Below, in pieces: positions 54,269-63,084 of a stretch of DNA of 64,000 nt. The notes below the pieces were generated by a model. The model was not told where the DNA came from, searched no databases, and worked only from the letters and a program-made list of their open reading frames with translations. The translations under genes and the position numbers were made by a program. Within the stretch, counting starts at the first letter, position 1; each line of letters begins with the position of its first letter. Where the stretch lies: positions 682,001 through 746,000 of the forward strand of contig NC_008048.1 in the NCBI RefSeq assembly GCF_000013985.1, given 5' to 3'. This DNA comes from Sphingopyxis alaskensis RB2256 (GTDB lineage Bacteria > Pseudomonadota > Alphaproteobacteria > Sphingomonadales > Sphingomonadaceae).

Positions 54269-54398
54269 GGGCTTTCTCCTTTCGGCGGCCAGCATAGCAT
54301 GGCGGCGCGAGTCGGGGCCAACCGTCCATCGCGCATCGGGCAGGGCCGGTCGCACACAGAGGGTGGCGCGACGGGCCGCCCGCCCTTATCCTGCGCCG

Positions 54399-54905
54399 AT
54401 GACCGGAGGGGCGAGCAGAAAAATTGTCATCGGCCGGCTGAAGGCCAAGCCGTTGCTGGCGGGGCAATTGCTGTGCGCGATCGCGGCCGCGGCGCTGTTC
54501 GTGCGGCAGGTGAGCGTCGCCTGGGGCGACGGCGCGGGCGTGGTGCTGCGGATGCTGCTGTTCGGCGATCTGCTGCTGAGCGCGGGAATTGTGCTCGCAC
54601 TGTTCGGCTTCGCCGCCTTTTTTCGTGCGTGGCGACGGCGCGATGCCTTCATCTGGCACGACGGCGCGCGGCTGTATCGTGGTCCGTCGGAAAGCTGGCC
54701 GCTGCCGCTGATCCGCGATGTGGTGGTATCGAAGGGCGAACTCGGCATCGCATCGTTGCGGCTGGTCGTCGACGACGACAGCGAGGTGACGCGCGAGCTG
54801 GTGAAGCTGTACCTGCTCGCGGACGCGCCCGAGGCGGTGCGCGGCGGGGTGATGTTCGCGGTGGCGGGCGTGCGCGGGTTTCCGGCGGGGTCGGCGCTGA
54901 ACTGA
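54399..54905 (+). CDS. Conserved membrane protein
   Basis: 168 residues. Two membrane helices near the N-terminus (LLAGQLLCAIAAAALFVRQV and LLLSAGIVLALFGFAAFFRA), then a PH-like domain: FIWHDGARLYRGPSESWPLP, IRDVVVSKGELGIASLRLVV. No known family. GCCGATGACC start region has a weak ribosome-binding site. Confidence 0.7.
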   Translation: MTGGASRKIVIGRLKAKPLLAGQLLCAIAAAALFVRQVSVAWGDGAGVVLRMLLFGDLLLSAGIVLALFGFAAFFRAWRRRDAFIWHDGARLYRGPSESWPLPLIRDVVVSKGELGIASLRLVVDDDSEVTRELVKLYLLADAPEAVRGGVMFAVAGVRGFPAGSALN

Positions 54906-54930
54906 GCCGGCGGCGGCGCGTCCGGGGTGT

Positions 54931-55043
54931 CAAAGGTCAGTAAAGGTCAGCCCCGCGGCGGCCCCCTTTTCTCCAAAGGTCACTAAATATCAGCCCTGCG
55001 GCGGCCCCGGTTCGCCAAAAGTCAGCAAAGGTCAGCCTCACCG
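54931..55043. repeat. 42-bp tandem repeat at the end of the HTH gene
   Basis: Units start at 54931, 54974 and 55016 with the shared CAAAGGTCA...CAGCCCYGCGGCGGCCCC core; two full copies and part of a third. The last unit overlaps the final codons and stop of the gene at 55022; the other copies extend the pattern downstream and would encode similar ADL(Y/C) ends in other frames. Confidence 0.85.
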
Positions 55044-55714
55044 TGCGGCGACGCGAGGGGCGGCGCGGCGGGCACCGCGACCGGATCGTCGCGATCCTCA
55101 CGATACCAGGGCGGCAATTGGCCGTCGCATTGGTCGGCGATGTCGAGCGACATCGCAAGATCGTCCGGCGCCATCAGCGCCGCGGGCGCGGCGGGGGGTG
55201 CGGGTTCGAGGTGGATTAGCGCCTCGGCAACGGGGGTGACGGCGGGCGCGGGCGTCGCGGCGCGCTCGCCGAAGCGTTCGGGGCCATAGGCGCGCAACAG
55301 GAACATCAGCAGCCGGTCGCTCTGGCGCAGGCGGCGGCCGACGCGGTTGCCGTCGCGGTCGAACACCGGCTCGTCGGTGCCGACGAGCGCGCGTTCGAAC
55401 GCGGCGTCGAGCAATTTCTTGGCCGCAGCATCGATCGCCGCGGACCAGGCGCGGTCGAACGCTTCGGCGCCGGGTGAGCGGCGCAGGCGATAGGCCGAGG
55501 CTTCGGACATGCCGACGGCTTGCGCCGCGGTGACGACCGAGCCGCAATCGGCCAGCGCCTCGATAAAGGCGCGCTGCCTGGCGGGCGACCAGCCATCCTT
55601 GCGGGGCTTTTTGAGGACGGGCACCCAGTCATAGGCGGCGGGGTCGTGCCCGTGCGCGTCGAGCGCGGGGGTGGCGGCGGGTTCGGGGGCGGGCGAGGGG
55701 AGGGTGTTGCTCAT
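55022..55714 (-). CDS. Helix-turn-helix domain protein
   Basis: 230 residues from ATG 55714. An N-terminal Ala/Pro-rich stretch, a DUF-type middle (LKKPRKDGWSPARQRAFIEA) and a helix-turn-helix: SVVTAAQAVGMSEASAYRLR followed by SPGAEAFDRAWSAAIDAAAK. It resembles small terminase-like or resolvase-like HTH proteins of sphingomonads. No signal sequence. The stop lies inside a 42-bp tandem repeat, suggesting the C-terminus is copy-number dependent. Confidence 0.7.
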   Translation of the reverse strand: MSNTLPSPAPEPAATPALDAHGHDPAAYDWVPVLKKPRKDGWSPARQRAFIEALADCGSVVTAAQAVGMSEASAYRLRRSPGAEAFDRAWSAAIDAAAKKLLDAAFERALVGTDEPVFDRDGNRVGRRLRQSDRLLMFLLRAYGPERFGERAATPAPAVTPVAEALIHLEPAPPAAPAALMAPDDLAMSLDIADQCDGQLPPWYREDRDDPVAVPAAPPLASPHGEADLC

Positions 55715-55806
55715 TGGACAGTTTGGAACATAAAAGGAACATGTAGGAAAGCGTTTTTTTTTTTGGCGGGGTTCGGGCTCCGACAAATGCGCCCGAACCC
55801 GCCGGA

Positions 55807-56535
55807 TCATCGGCCCTCGGTCGCTGGCGTTGTGTCTGGGCTCGACGTCGGAACTGCGGCAGGCACTGGCGGAGGCGCTGCGACAGGAATGGCGGCAACC
55901 GGCGCGGCTTCGACCGCGACCGCCATCAGTGCGGGCTTCGCCGCCGCTGCGCCCGCGGGAACCGCAAAGGCGAGCTCTTCCTTGGTGCGGACGCTAAGTT
56001 CGCGACCCGCCGGGATTCGGCCGGTCTTGCCGGTGATAAAGGGCGCGGCGACCCAAACGAGGGCGACAGCGGCCACCGTCGCGACGGTGTTGCCTTCGCC
56101 TTCCTGGCGGAAGGTGCCAATTAACGGGATGCGATTTCCGCCGACATCGACGTAGCGCACCTCGATTTCCATTTTGCCCGACTTACCGAAGGCGCCCTTG
56201 CCGGTCTTCCATGTGACTTCGCCGGTCGCGCGCGCGCCCTTCGGAATCACGATGAAGCCGTCCTGCACCACATTATGAAGGACGGTCATGTAGAAGGTGT
56301 CGCCCTCCCCATTCTTCTTGGTCGATAGTTCCTCGTTCATGCTGAGCAACACTTCGGTATTGGCGGGCAGCATGCGCACGGGATTCGTGGTCGGAGCGGC
56401 GACGGGCATCGCGACAAGCGCCGGCGCGGCGTCGGCCGACGCTGGAACGACGGGCGCGTTCTGCGCGGTGGCCGGACCGAAAGCATGCGCGACGAGCGCG
56501 AGCGCAACGGCGCCCACGAGCAAATTGGATTTCAT
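55807..56535 (-). CDS. Exported protein of unknown function
   Basis: 242 residues: signal peptide (MKSNLLVGAVALALVAHAFG), then a domain with LPANTEVLLSMNEELSTKKN, GFIVIPKGARATGEVTWKTG and EIEVRYVDVGGNRIPLIGTF, then Ala/Pro-rich tail. The middle recalls the TraB/TrbI or conjugation-linked DUF (fixed pore of secreted peptides), but I do not assign it. Upstream of a repeat and the GIY-YIG gene. Confidence 0.75.
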   Translation of the reverse strand: MKSNLLVGAVALALVAHAFGPATAQNAPVVPASADAAPALVAMPVAAPTTNPVRMLPANTEVLLSMNEELSTKKNGEGDTFYMTVLHNVVQDGFIVIPKGARATGEVTWKTGKGAFGKSGKMEIEVRYVDVGGNRIPLIGTFRQEGEGNTVATVAAVALVWVAAPFITGKTGRIPAGRELSVRTKEELAFAVPAGAAAAKPALMAVAVEAAPVAAIPVAAPPPVPAAVPTSSPDTTPATEGR

Positions 56536-56715
56536 GAAAACAACCCCCAAACCAGCAAGCCCCCTGCTCGCCGTGCGCCGTGCAAATCAGGAAATGCGCG
56601 GCCGGTCAACCGCGTTAACATTCGGCGCGGTGCCAAAGTGGGCGTGTGAGGGGGTTGGGAGGCGGGATCGTCTGTTTCACGCGACAGCGCGAGAACGCGA
56701 AGCAGCCCGCGCTTT

Positions 56716-56787
56716 CGTCACCCCGGACTTGATCCGGGGTCCATGCAACGGCCGTAGAATGGATGCCGGATCAAGTCCGGCATGACG
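56716..56787. repeat. Palindromic repeat near GIY-YIG gene
   Basis: Begins CGTCACCCCGGACTTGATCC and ends with a related complement ...GGATCAAGTCCGGCATGACG; imperfect inverted repeat (ATCCGG core). A repeat type common in alphaproteobacterial intergenic regions. No gene in 56536-56815. Confidence 0.85.
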
Positions 56788-56815
56788 AAGGAAGGGCAGG
56801 TGTGGGGGCGCAGGG

Positions 56816-57130
56816 CTACGCCCCCAGCGGCGGCAACCCCAATTCCTCCGCCAAGTCGCGCCAATCGGGGTTCGCCGCCTCGATCAGTTCGATCTTCCAC
56901 TTGCGCTGCCAATTCTTGATTTGCTTTTCGCGCGTGATCGCGGCGTGCATCGTCCCGGCGAGTTCGAACCAGACGAGCGTCTTGACGCCATAGCGTTTGG
57001 TGAAGCCGTCGAAACTGCCGTCGCGGTGCTGGCAGATGCGCTGGATCAGGTGCGACGTGACGCCGGTGTAGAGCGTGCCGTGCCGCGCGCTCGCCATGAT
57101 ATAGGCGCAGGGCTGAAAGTCGGCGTGCAT
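56816..57130 (-). CDS. GIY-YIG nuclease family protein
   Basis: 104 residues. The GIY-YIG fold is visible in AYIMASARHGTLYTGVTSHL, then LIQRICQHRDGSFDGFTKRY, and the catalytic-type region AAITREKQIKNWQRKWKIEL. Such short proteins are usually of unknown role. ATG at 57130. The insertion at 57144 sits 13 bp upstream of the start and has separated the gene from its own promoter. Confidence 0.88.
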   Translation of the reverse strand: MHADFQPCAYIMASARHGTLYTGVTSHLIQRICQHRDGSFDGFTKRYGVKTLVWFELAGTMHAAITREKQIKNWQRKWKIELIEAANPDWRDLAEELGLPPLGA

Positions 57131-57157
57131 GGGATGGAGGCTAGGGTCGAGACTCAA

Positions 57158-57625
57158 TCACAGCCAGAAGGCCACGGCGGCTGCGAGGCTTACGGCTGAC
57201 AGGAAATTCCTGGCGAGTTTATCGTAGCGGGTAGCGATGCGGCGGAAGTCCTTGAGGCGGCAGAACATGGCCTCGACCCGCCAGCGATCTTTATAGCGTC
57301 GTTCGTCATACTGGATCGGGCGCTTGCGGTTGCGTCGGCCGGGGATGACAGGGATGGTGCCCTGTTCGCGCAAGGCAGCCCTGATGCGGTTGGCGTCGTA
57401 GCCACGGTCGGCGATCACCCGCTTCATTCCGACGGTTTCGCCGATCAGCAGGTCCGCGCCTTTCACGTCGGACGTGTTGCCGGGCGTCAGGACGAGGCGG
57501 AGCGGTCGCCCAAGGACATCGACAAGCGCATGGATCTTGGTCGTCCGGCCGCCACGCGAGATGCCAATGGCATTGGCCCGCGCCCGTTTCGCGGTCCAAT
57601 GATCCCCCGGATCATTGGCATGCGC
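57158..57625 (-). pseudogene. IS5-family transposase OrfB, out of frame with OrfA
   Basis: 156 codons: GGRTTKIHALVDVLGRPLRL, KRVIADRGYDANRIRAALRE, YKDRWRVEAMFCRLKDFRRI with the remaining catalytic Asp and Glu. The frame opens only after a TGA; no ATG/GTG start with ribosome-binding site and no slippery run lies in the 4-codon overlap, while a 23-bp palindrome (57596-57618) occupies the junction. Probably inactive. Confidence 0.65.
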
Positions 57626-57962
57626 TCAACTTTGCGCCACCGGCAGAGCGGTGGGCCTTGATGTAGCTGCTGTCGATCTGGCCGGTTTCCGCGATCCAGC
57701 CCTCCTCGGTCAGCGCCGCCAGGATGCGGGTCCAGATGCCCCGCCTGCTCCACCGGTTCCAGCGATTATAGACCGTTGTCGATGGGCCGTATTCAGGCGG
57801 GCAATCCGCCCAGCGGCCGCCGCACTTGAGCATGTGAATGATGCCGGAGATTACCCTGCGATCATCGACCCGCCGCGCTCCGGGCTGGTTCCTCGGCAGG
57901 TGGGGCTCGATCGCCCGCCATGCTTCATCTGACAGCCAGAACAACGAACGCGACATTTCCAA
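57612..57962 (-). CDS. IS5-family transposase OrfA
   Basis: 116 residues: SRSLFWLSDEAWRAIEPHLP, SGIIHMLKCGGRWADCPPEY, GQIDSSYIKAHRSAGGAKLS with the first catalytic Asp. Ends at a TGA (57612) just after the KAHRSAGGAK motif. Confidence 0.85.
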   Translation of the reverse strand: MEMSRSLFWLSDEAWRAIEPHLPRNQPGARRVDDRRVISGIIHMLKCGGRWADCPPEYGPSTTVYNRWNRWSRRGIWTRILAALTEEGWIAETGQIDSSYIKAHRSAGGAKLSACQ

Positions 57963-58221
57963 AGGCCTCCTGCTTCAGCGGAGAACCCGTGAATCAATGT
58001 GCGCGCCGATTTTCAAGAGGCTGATTGAGTTTGGACCCTAAAGTAGTGAAATCGGCGACTCATATTCGTCATGTTTATCCTGCGCGGGGCACCAGTTTTC
58101 AATGATTTAGCTGGCGTTTGGTTTTCATCTTCCGCTTCAGCAATCGCCCGGCATCACCGGCGTTCCGTTTGACCCCTTAGAGCGCGATGAAGGTGGCGCG
58201 TTGCAACTTCCGTTCGACCGT

Positions 58222-58827
58222 TCAGTCCTGAATGGCGTTAGAGCGGCGTGCTTCGCTTTTGACCTTGAGGATCGCGGCCAGTTGGGCGGCGGTCTGCTCG
58301 ATCGGTGCGCGGCTGCATTCGACCCGCGCCATCACGAGGCTTCCTTGCAAAGCATTTGTGCAGAGGAGCGCCATCGCCTCCGCCTCCCTCGCCTCGAAGC
58401 CGTCTTCGATCAGCTTGTCCCCCAGAATCCGCAAGCGGGCGGCAAAGGCACGGCGGCCAGCTTCGGTCACGATGCGGTCGTCCGGTGCCAGTTCCAGCAG
58501 GACGGTTGTCATCGGGCAGCCATCGCGGAAGCCGGACTTTTCCATCCATTGGCCAAGCAGTCGTGCATGCTCGACCAGCAGATCGGCGGTTGAGCCGGTC
58601 CTGGCGGCGATGTCCTCGATCGTCTCCATCACCCGGCGCCCGGCTTCTTCCACCGCGGCGGCCGCAATCGTCGGCTTGCCATCGGGGAAATAGTAATACA
58701 TCGAACCCTTGGGCGAGCCGCTCGCCAATACCAGATCGTTCAGACCGGTAGCGGCATATCCGCGTTGGCGAAATAGCTGCACTGCGGCATCGATTATCGG
58801 TTGCCTGTGTTTAAGCTTGGCGGCCAT
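58222..58827 (-). CDS. TetR-family transcriptional regulator
   Basis: 201 residues. N-terminal HTH (RQPIIDAAVQLFRQRGYAAT, GLNDLVLASGSPKGSMYYYF) typical of the TetR family, with a ligand-binding domain of the LmrA/YxaF (TetR_C) kind (DGCPMTTVLLELAPDDRIVT). Divergent from the enoyl-CoA hydratase gene and likely its repressor through the operator at 58911. ATG 58827 (MAAKLKHRQ) preferred over 58860. Confidence 0.9.
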   Translation of the reverse strand: MAAKLKHRQPIIDAAVQLFRQRGYAATGLNDLVLASGSPKGSMYYYFPDGKPTIAAAAVEEAGRRVMETIEDIAARTGSTADLLVEHARLLGQWMEKSGFRDGCPMTTVLLELAPDDRIVTEAGRRAFAARLRILGDKLIEDGFEAREAEAMALLCTNALQGSLVMARVECSRAPIEQTAAQLAAILKVKSEARRSNAIQD

Positions 58828-58910
58828 TTGCTCGTTCCTCTGATCTCGCCCGCCGACCATGCGTGACCCTCAACCCGGCATCCGTCAAGCCTCGGGTTCC
58901 AAAAATTATA

Positions 58911-58935
58911 TTGACTGGTCTATTTAATAGTCTCA
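58911..58935. promoter_or_regulatory. Putative TetR/LmrA operator
   Basis: TTGACTGGTCTATTTAATAG contains, on the minus strand, TAGACCAGTC, the core of LmrA/YxaF boxes; CTATTTAATAG is itself near-palindromic. Lies between the divergent TetR and enoyl-CoA hydratase genes. Confidence 0.55.
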
Positions 58936-58965
58936 GGAAGACAGCCTCTCGAAGGAGTGGATTCG

Positions 58966-59661
58966 ATGACAGGCGCAGTAAGCTACTTTCACGAGAATGG
59001 CGTTGCCACGATCACGATCGATGACGGCAAGGTGAATGTCATGACGACAGACTTGCTGGATGAACTGTGCCGTTCAATCACCCAGGCCAGGGACGATCGG
59101 TCGATGATCCTGCTCCGGTCAGGTCGGGAGAAGATCTTCTCCGCAGGCTTCGACGTCAAGCCACTGACCAGCCGGGATGCAGAGGCAAGTCGCGCTCTTC
59201 TGCAAGCAGGGATCAATGCGATCCTTGCACTTCTGGAGTATCCCTATCCGGTAGTCAGCCTTTGTGCAGGACATGCTTACCCCATGGGGGCATTTCTGCT
59301 GCTCGCCTCGGACGCACGGATCGGAGTTCATGGGGAATATCGGGTCGGGATGAATGAGGTGGCGATCGGTATCGCCGTGCCCGATTTCGCCTTGCATCTT
59401 GCTGGATATCGTGTGGCCCCGACGTGGCTTCACCGAGTGGTCGCGCTTGGTCGCATGCTGAATCCCCAAGAGGCGGTCGAAGCCGGTTTCCTCGATATGC
59501 TGGTGCCTCCGGAACGGGTCGAAACGGCACTGGACCAAACCATTGGGCACCTCGCGGGCCTGAATATGGCGGCACATGCGTCAACAAAGAACCGGATGCG
59601 GGCCAATGTTGCCGAAGCAATCAGAACGGCCGGCCGCGATCGGCTGTTGCCGACCGGTTGA
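58966..59661 (+). CDS. Enoyl-CoA hydratase/isomerase family protein
   Basis: 231 residues of the crotonase fold: NGVATITIDDGKVNVMTTDL, FSAGFDVKPLTSRDAEA (oxyanion-hole region), PVVSLCAGHAYPMGAFLLLA. The catalytic Glu positions are not obvious, so it could be an isomerase or dehydratase rather than a hydratase. GAAGGAG at 8 nt before the ATG 58966. Divergent TetR gene is its likely repressor. Confidence 0.9.
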   Translation: MTGAVSYFHENGVATITIDDGKVNVMTTDLLDELCRSITQARDDRSMILLRSGREKIFSAGFDVKPLTSRDAEASRALLQAGINAILALLEYPYPVVSLCAGHAYPMGAFLLLASDARIGVHGEYRVGMNEVAIGIAVPDFALHLAGYRVAPTWLHRVVALGRMLNPQEAVEAGFLDMLVPPERVETALDQTIGHLAGLNMAAHASTKNRMRANVAEAIRTAGRDRLLPTG

Positions 59662-59750
59662 GCCCGTCCGGGGCCGCCGCCGGTGGGGCTCCCGGTCGTC
59701 CTTCGGGTCGCCGGTGGCCCCGGACACCCATCGAGATGCAAGGGGTAACC

Positions 59751-59810
59751 ATGACAAATCTTGATGTCCGCGCATTGGCAACAGAGCATGCGCGGCAATG
59801 CGAAGCTGCG
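59751..59810 (+). pseudogene. 5' remnant of a lost gene
   Basis: An ATG with strong Shine-Dalgarno (AAGGGG, 5 nt before) starts a plausible frame of about 19 codons (TNLDVRALATEHARQCEA) following the enoyl-CoA hydratase gene. From 59811 the frame becomes the antisense of the GH43 gene. Fits a gene truncated by insertion of the carbohydrate cluster. Short, so uncertain. Confidence 0.4.
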
Positions 59811-60848
59811 TCACTCTTCTTCATTGCTCGCCCGCTTGATACGTGGCCAGCCATCGACCCATTCGATTTCCTCGACAAGCATCACCCGACGCGAATTGAC
59901 GGCATCGCTGTCTTTTTCGCGCGATTTCCTGACATCGACGGCGTGAAACAATATCCAATAGCGATCCTCATCATCTTGAACGATCGCGTTATGACCCGGA
60001 GCAATCCAGCGACTGTCCGCTTCCACAATCACGCTGTTCGGCGTTCCCGTCGCGTGCGCAAGCGTCTCGAATGGGCCTGTTGCGCTCGCCGAGCGCGCGA
60101 CCATGACCGCATAATGAGCGTCCGGACCACAGCAATTATCGCCCGAGTAGAACATATAATAATAATCGCCATACTTCGTCACCCAGGCCCCCTCGACGAG
60201 GCGCTGGTAATTCTCCTTGCTTGCATCCGGGATGACGCGGACCAACTCTGTCGGCTTGCTCCCTTGCGCGAAAGACATGCGATCAACGGCCAACTCCTGG
60301 ACCTTGATGGGCGCGAACCCCGATCCCCAATAAAGCAGGCGCTTGCCGGTCGCCGGATCATCATAGGCCATCGGATCGATATTGATGAAACCTTCGCCGC
60401 ACTGCAGCGGATTGCCGATGTCGGTAAATGGCCCCTCCGGCCTGCTCGCCGTTGCTACCGCGAGACACAATCCGCTTTTGCCGTCGACCAGCGCAGCGTC
60501 GGGTTTCGCCGAGTAGTAAAGATAATAACGGCCATCATGCAGCGAGACGTGGGGCGCCCAAAAATCTTGAGTCCGGCTTGCCCACTTCGGCTTCACCGGC
60601 AACGCATCGCCGACCCGCTCCCATTGCGCGAGGGTGCGCGAACGCGCCACCTGAATATTCTGCATGCGCCCCCCGACTTCGCCCTGGGTGGCGTAGGCAT
60701 AATAATAGCCGTCGGGCGCTTTGAGCACGGCCGGATCGGGAAAATTTTCGTCGATGACAGGATTGCTTATAGTCGGCCTCCCAGGCGCCGTTGCACAGCC
60801 GCCCAGCACCATGAGCGCGAGAAATAATGCCGATTTTTCTGCCCTCAT
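59811..60848 (-). CDS. Glycoside hydrolase family 43 lipoprotein (arabinosidase-like)
   Basis: 345 residues. Lipobox ALMVLGGC. Five-bladed beta-propeller of GH43: NFPDPAVLKAPDGYYYAYAT (catalytic base Asp in FPDP), TQDFWAPHVSLHDGRYYLYY, INIDPMAYDDPATGK (pKa modulating Asp), LVEGAWVTKYGDYYYMFYSG (catalytic Glu in VEGAW). Closest in feel to arabinan endo-1,5-alpha-L-arabinosidase or beta-xylosidase. Overlaps the epimerase gene start by 4 bp (ATGA), same transcript. Confidence 0.92.
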   Translation of the reverse strand: MRAEKSALFLALMVLGGCATAPGRPTISNPVIDENFPDPAVLKAPDGYYYAYATQGEVGGRMQNIQVARSRTLAQWERVGDALPVKPKWASRTQDFWAPHVSLHDGRYYLYYSAKPDAALVDGKSGLCLAVATASRPEGPFTDIGNPLQCGEGFINIDPMAYDDPATGKRLLYWGSGFAPIKVQELAVDRMSFAQGSKPTELVRVIPDASKENYQRLVEGAWVTKYGDYYYMFYSGDNCCGPDAHYAVMVARSASATGPFETLAHATGTPNSVIVEADSRWIAPGHNAIVQDDEDRYWILFHAVDVRKSREKDSDAVNSRRVMLVEEIEWVDGWPRIKRASNEEE

Positions 60849-61924
60849 GATCGCTCCTCCGACAATTCAAATCGCCAGATAATCATGTTGGAATAGGTTT
60901 GGCCGGGTTGAAGTGCTATTGAGCCGAAGCCAGGCTGGTTGGGCGCATCGGGAAATTGTTGCGGCTCGAGTGCGATGGCATCGCCGCGGCAATAGGACTT
61001 TCCCGCCTTGCCCCGCGTCGTGCCGTCAAAGAAGTTGCCCGAGTAGAATTGCAGGCCGGGTTGGTTGGACAGCAAAGTCATGGCTCGCCCCGAACGGGGA
61101 TCAATCAGCTTTGCCACCGGCCGCGGCGCGGCGGCAACTTCGTCGCCGACGACCCAATTATGATCATAACCCAGACCGAAGCCGAGTTGCTCATCGTCCA
61201 TCCTGCCAACATCGTCGCCGATGACCTTGCCCATGCGAAAATCGAACAGACTGTCTTCGACATGACGCATTTCACCGGTCGGGATCAGCTCGGAATCAAC
61301 GGGGAGAAAATGATCCGCGTGGATCGTCAGACGGTGGCCCATCGCGCTATAGGCCGCGCCTTCCCCGCCCAGATTCCAGTAAACATGGTTTGACAGGTTA
61401 ACCAGGGTGGTCGCGTCGGTGGTGGCGCGGTAGTGGACGCTCAATTCATTGTCTGCGCCAAGTGCATAGGTTGCGCCGACGGTCAAGGTGCCGGGATAGC
61501 CCTGATCGCCGTCGGGACTGACATATTGCATGGTGACCGACCGATCGCTCCTGTGGGTCACGGTCCAGTTGACCTTGTCGAATCCCCGTGCTCCGCCATG
61601 GAGCGAATTGGAGCCATCATTGGCCGAAACCACATAATCTTTGCCGTTCAATGTGAAACGGGCCTTCGCGAGCCGATTGGCGACCCGCCCGACGGTCGAT
61701 CCGAAATACTGCGGCTTGCGGAGATAGTCGTCGAGCGTGGCATAACCCGCTGCGACATCGGCAAATACACCATATCGGTCGGGAACGCAGACCGATTGCA
61801 GGGACGCGCCGTAGGTGATGATTCCTACCGACATGCCGCTTTCATTTGCGAGCTTGATGCGCTTCACAATGTCCCCATTGTCGAGCGTTCCGAACTCGGT
61901 CTCGGTTGCTGTGCTGTGGTGCAA
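60845..61924 (-). CDS. Aldose 1-epimerase (mutarotase)
   Basis: 359 residues from a TTG at 61924 preceded 5 nt upstream by GGAAAGGGG; an earlier TTG at 61978 is possible. GalM family: DGSNSLHGGARGFDKVNWTV with the catalytic His region, LSNHVYWNLGGEG, YDHNWVV and AIALEPQQFPDAPNQPGFGS with the catalytic Glu. Interconverts anomers of aldoses, speeding arabinose or galactose metabolism. In operon with the GH43 lipoprotein gene. Confidence 0.9.
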   Translation of the reverse strand: MHHSTATETEFGTLDNGDIVKRIKLANESGMSVGIITYGASLQSVCVPDRYGVFADVAAGYATLDDYLRKPQYFGSTVGRVANRLAKARFTLNGKDYVVSANDGSNSLHGGARGFDKVNWTVTHRSDRSVTMQYVSPDGDQGYPGTLTVGATYALGADNELSVHYRATTDATTLVNLSNHVYWNLGGEGAAYSAMGHRLTIHADHFLPVDSELIPTGEMRHVEDSLFDFRMGKVIGDDVGRMDDEQLGFGLGYDHNWVVGDEVAAAPRPVAKLIDPRSGRAMTLLSNQPGLQFYSGNFFDGTTRGKAGKSYCRGDAIALEPQQFPDAPNQPGFGSIALQPGQTYSNMIIWRFELSEERS

Positions 61925-62037
61925 ACTAACCCCTTTCCAATTGAGATGATTTATATGATAAACGATCGAGGCAGACAACAGGCGGGATTGGGGGTGGTGG
62001 CTGTCGAACCACAGACCGCCGCGATGAAGGATGGACG

Positions 62038-63084
62038 ATGAAAAAGCTCGGGTTTCTGGCCGCCGGACTGTTTTCGCTTTTCGCGCAAGCGGCCGACGCG
62101 AGCGAGCCGCTTTTCGTCCCGGTTCTTACGGTTGATTTTCCCGACCCGTTCATATTGCAGAACGGCAACGAATTTCTGGCCTACGCCACGAACGCCACGG
62201 GTGACCGCGCCAATGTCCAGATGGCGCGATCAACCAACCTTGTCGACTGGGTCCAGATTTCGGACGGCAGCAAATTGCACGACGCCATGCCGACAATGCC
62301 CGACTGGGCACGCTCAGGATTTACATGGGCGCCCGAAGTGTTGAAAACCGACGCAGGTTTTGTGCTGCATTTTACCGCGCGGGACAAAAGGAGTGACCTT
62401 CAATGTTTGGGGGCCGCATTCAGCGCCAACCCTCTGGGCCCGTTTGTCTCGACGGCGAAAGAGCCGCTTGTGTGCCAGACCGACTTGGGCGGCACGATCG
62501 ACTCCCACGCCTTTCGCGACGACGACGGGCAGTTATATCTTTACTACAAGAATGACGGCAACAACCCGCAGTTCGGAAAGCCGACCGACATCTACGTCCA
62601 GCGGCTTACCGCCGATGGGCTTAACGTTACGGGCGAAGCCGTCAGGCTGCTGCGAAACGATACGCCCTGGGAGGCGCATGTCATCGAAGCGCCGACGATG
62701 GTTCGGAAAGATGGAAGCTACACACTTTTCTTTTCGGCCAATCATTTTGGCTGGGAACCGAACCAGCGCCTGTCCCCCTATGCGGTTGGCTATGCCACAT
62801 GCGAGGGCCCGATGGGCCCCTGCACCGATGCACCCAACAACCCGATCCTGAACAGCTTTCATGACAAAAGGGCAGGCTGTTTAAGCGGTCCGGGTCATCA
62901 GTCGGTGTTCGATGTGGGTGATCGTTCGTTTGTGTCGTTTCACGCGTGGGCGGCCACCAGCGGTTGCCGCAAGTTTGATAACAAACGTTATATGTATATC
63001 GCGCCGCTGCTGTGGGGGGATGGCAAGCCGCAGCTCGGCGTCAGCCTGAGATCGCCTCCGGTGCAAGGCAAGCGCGCGAAATAA
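62038..63084 (+). CDS. Glycoside hydrolase family 43-like secreted protein
   Basis: 348 residues with signal peptide (MKKLGFLAAGLFSLFAQAADA). DFPDPFILQNGNEFLAYATN carries the GH43 catalytic Asp; FTWAPEVLKTDAGFVLHFTA and TIDSHAFRDDDGQLYLYYKN follow, with the Glu of VIEAPTMVRKDGSYTLFFSA as the acid. Different from the GH43 gene at 59811: distinct subfamily. Divergent from the epimerase; AAGGATGG upstream. Its end overlaps the halogenase gene by 44 bp. Confidence 0.9.
   Translation: MKKLGFLAAGLFSLFAQAADASEPLFVPVLTVDFPDPFILQNGNEFLAYATNATGDRANVQMARSTNLVDWVQISDGSKLHDAMPTMPDWARSGFTWAPEVLKTDAGFVLHFTARDKRSDLQCLGAAFSANPLGPFVSTAKEPLVCQTDLGGTIDSHAFRDDDGQLYLYYKNDGNNPQFGKPTDIYVQRLTADGLNVTGEAVRLLRNDTPWEAHVIEAPTMVRKDGSYTLFFSANHFGWEPNQRLSPYAVGYATCEGPMGPCTDAPNNPILNSFHDKRAGCLSGPGHQSVFDVGDRSFVSFHAWAATSGCRKFDNKRYMYIAPLLWGDGKPQLGVSLRSPPVQGKRAK

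Larger units (their letters stand above)
57144..58038 (-). mobile_element. IS5-family insertion sequence, about 895 bp
   Basis: Terminal repeats GGGTCGAGACTCAATCA (57144-57160) and, at the right, the complement of GGGTCCAAACTCAATCA (58022-58038), 15 of 17 matching, flanked by TA on both sides (57142-57143, 58039-58040). Carries OrfA and a frameshifted OrfB; a palindrome interrupts the junction. Probably defective. Unlike the copy at 2776 (different ends and sequence). Confidence 0.9.

Noticed and set aside
59424..60827. 467-codon plus-strand frame
   Set aside because: Mostly antisense of the GH43 gene; only the first codons after the ATG at 59751 look like the remains of a real gene.
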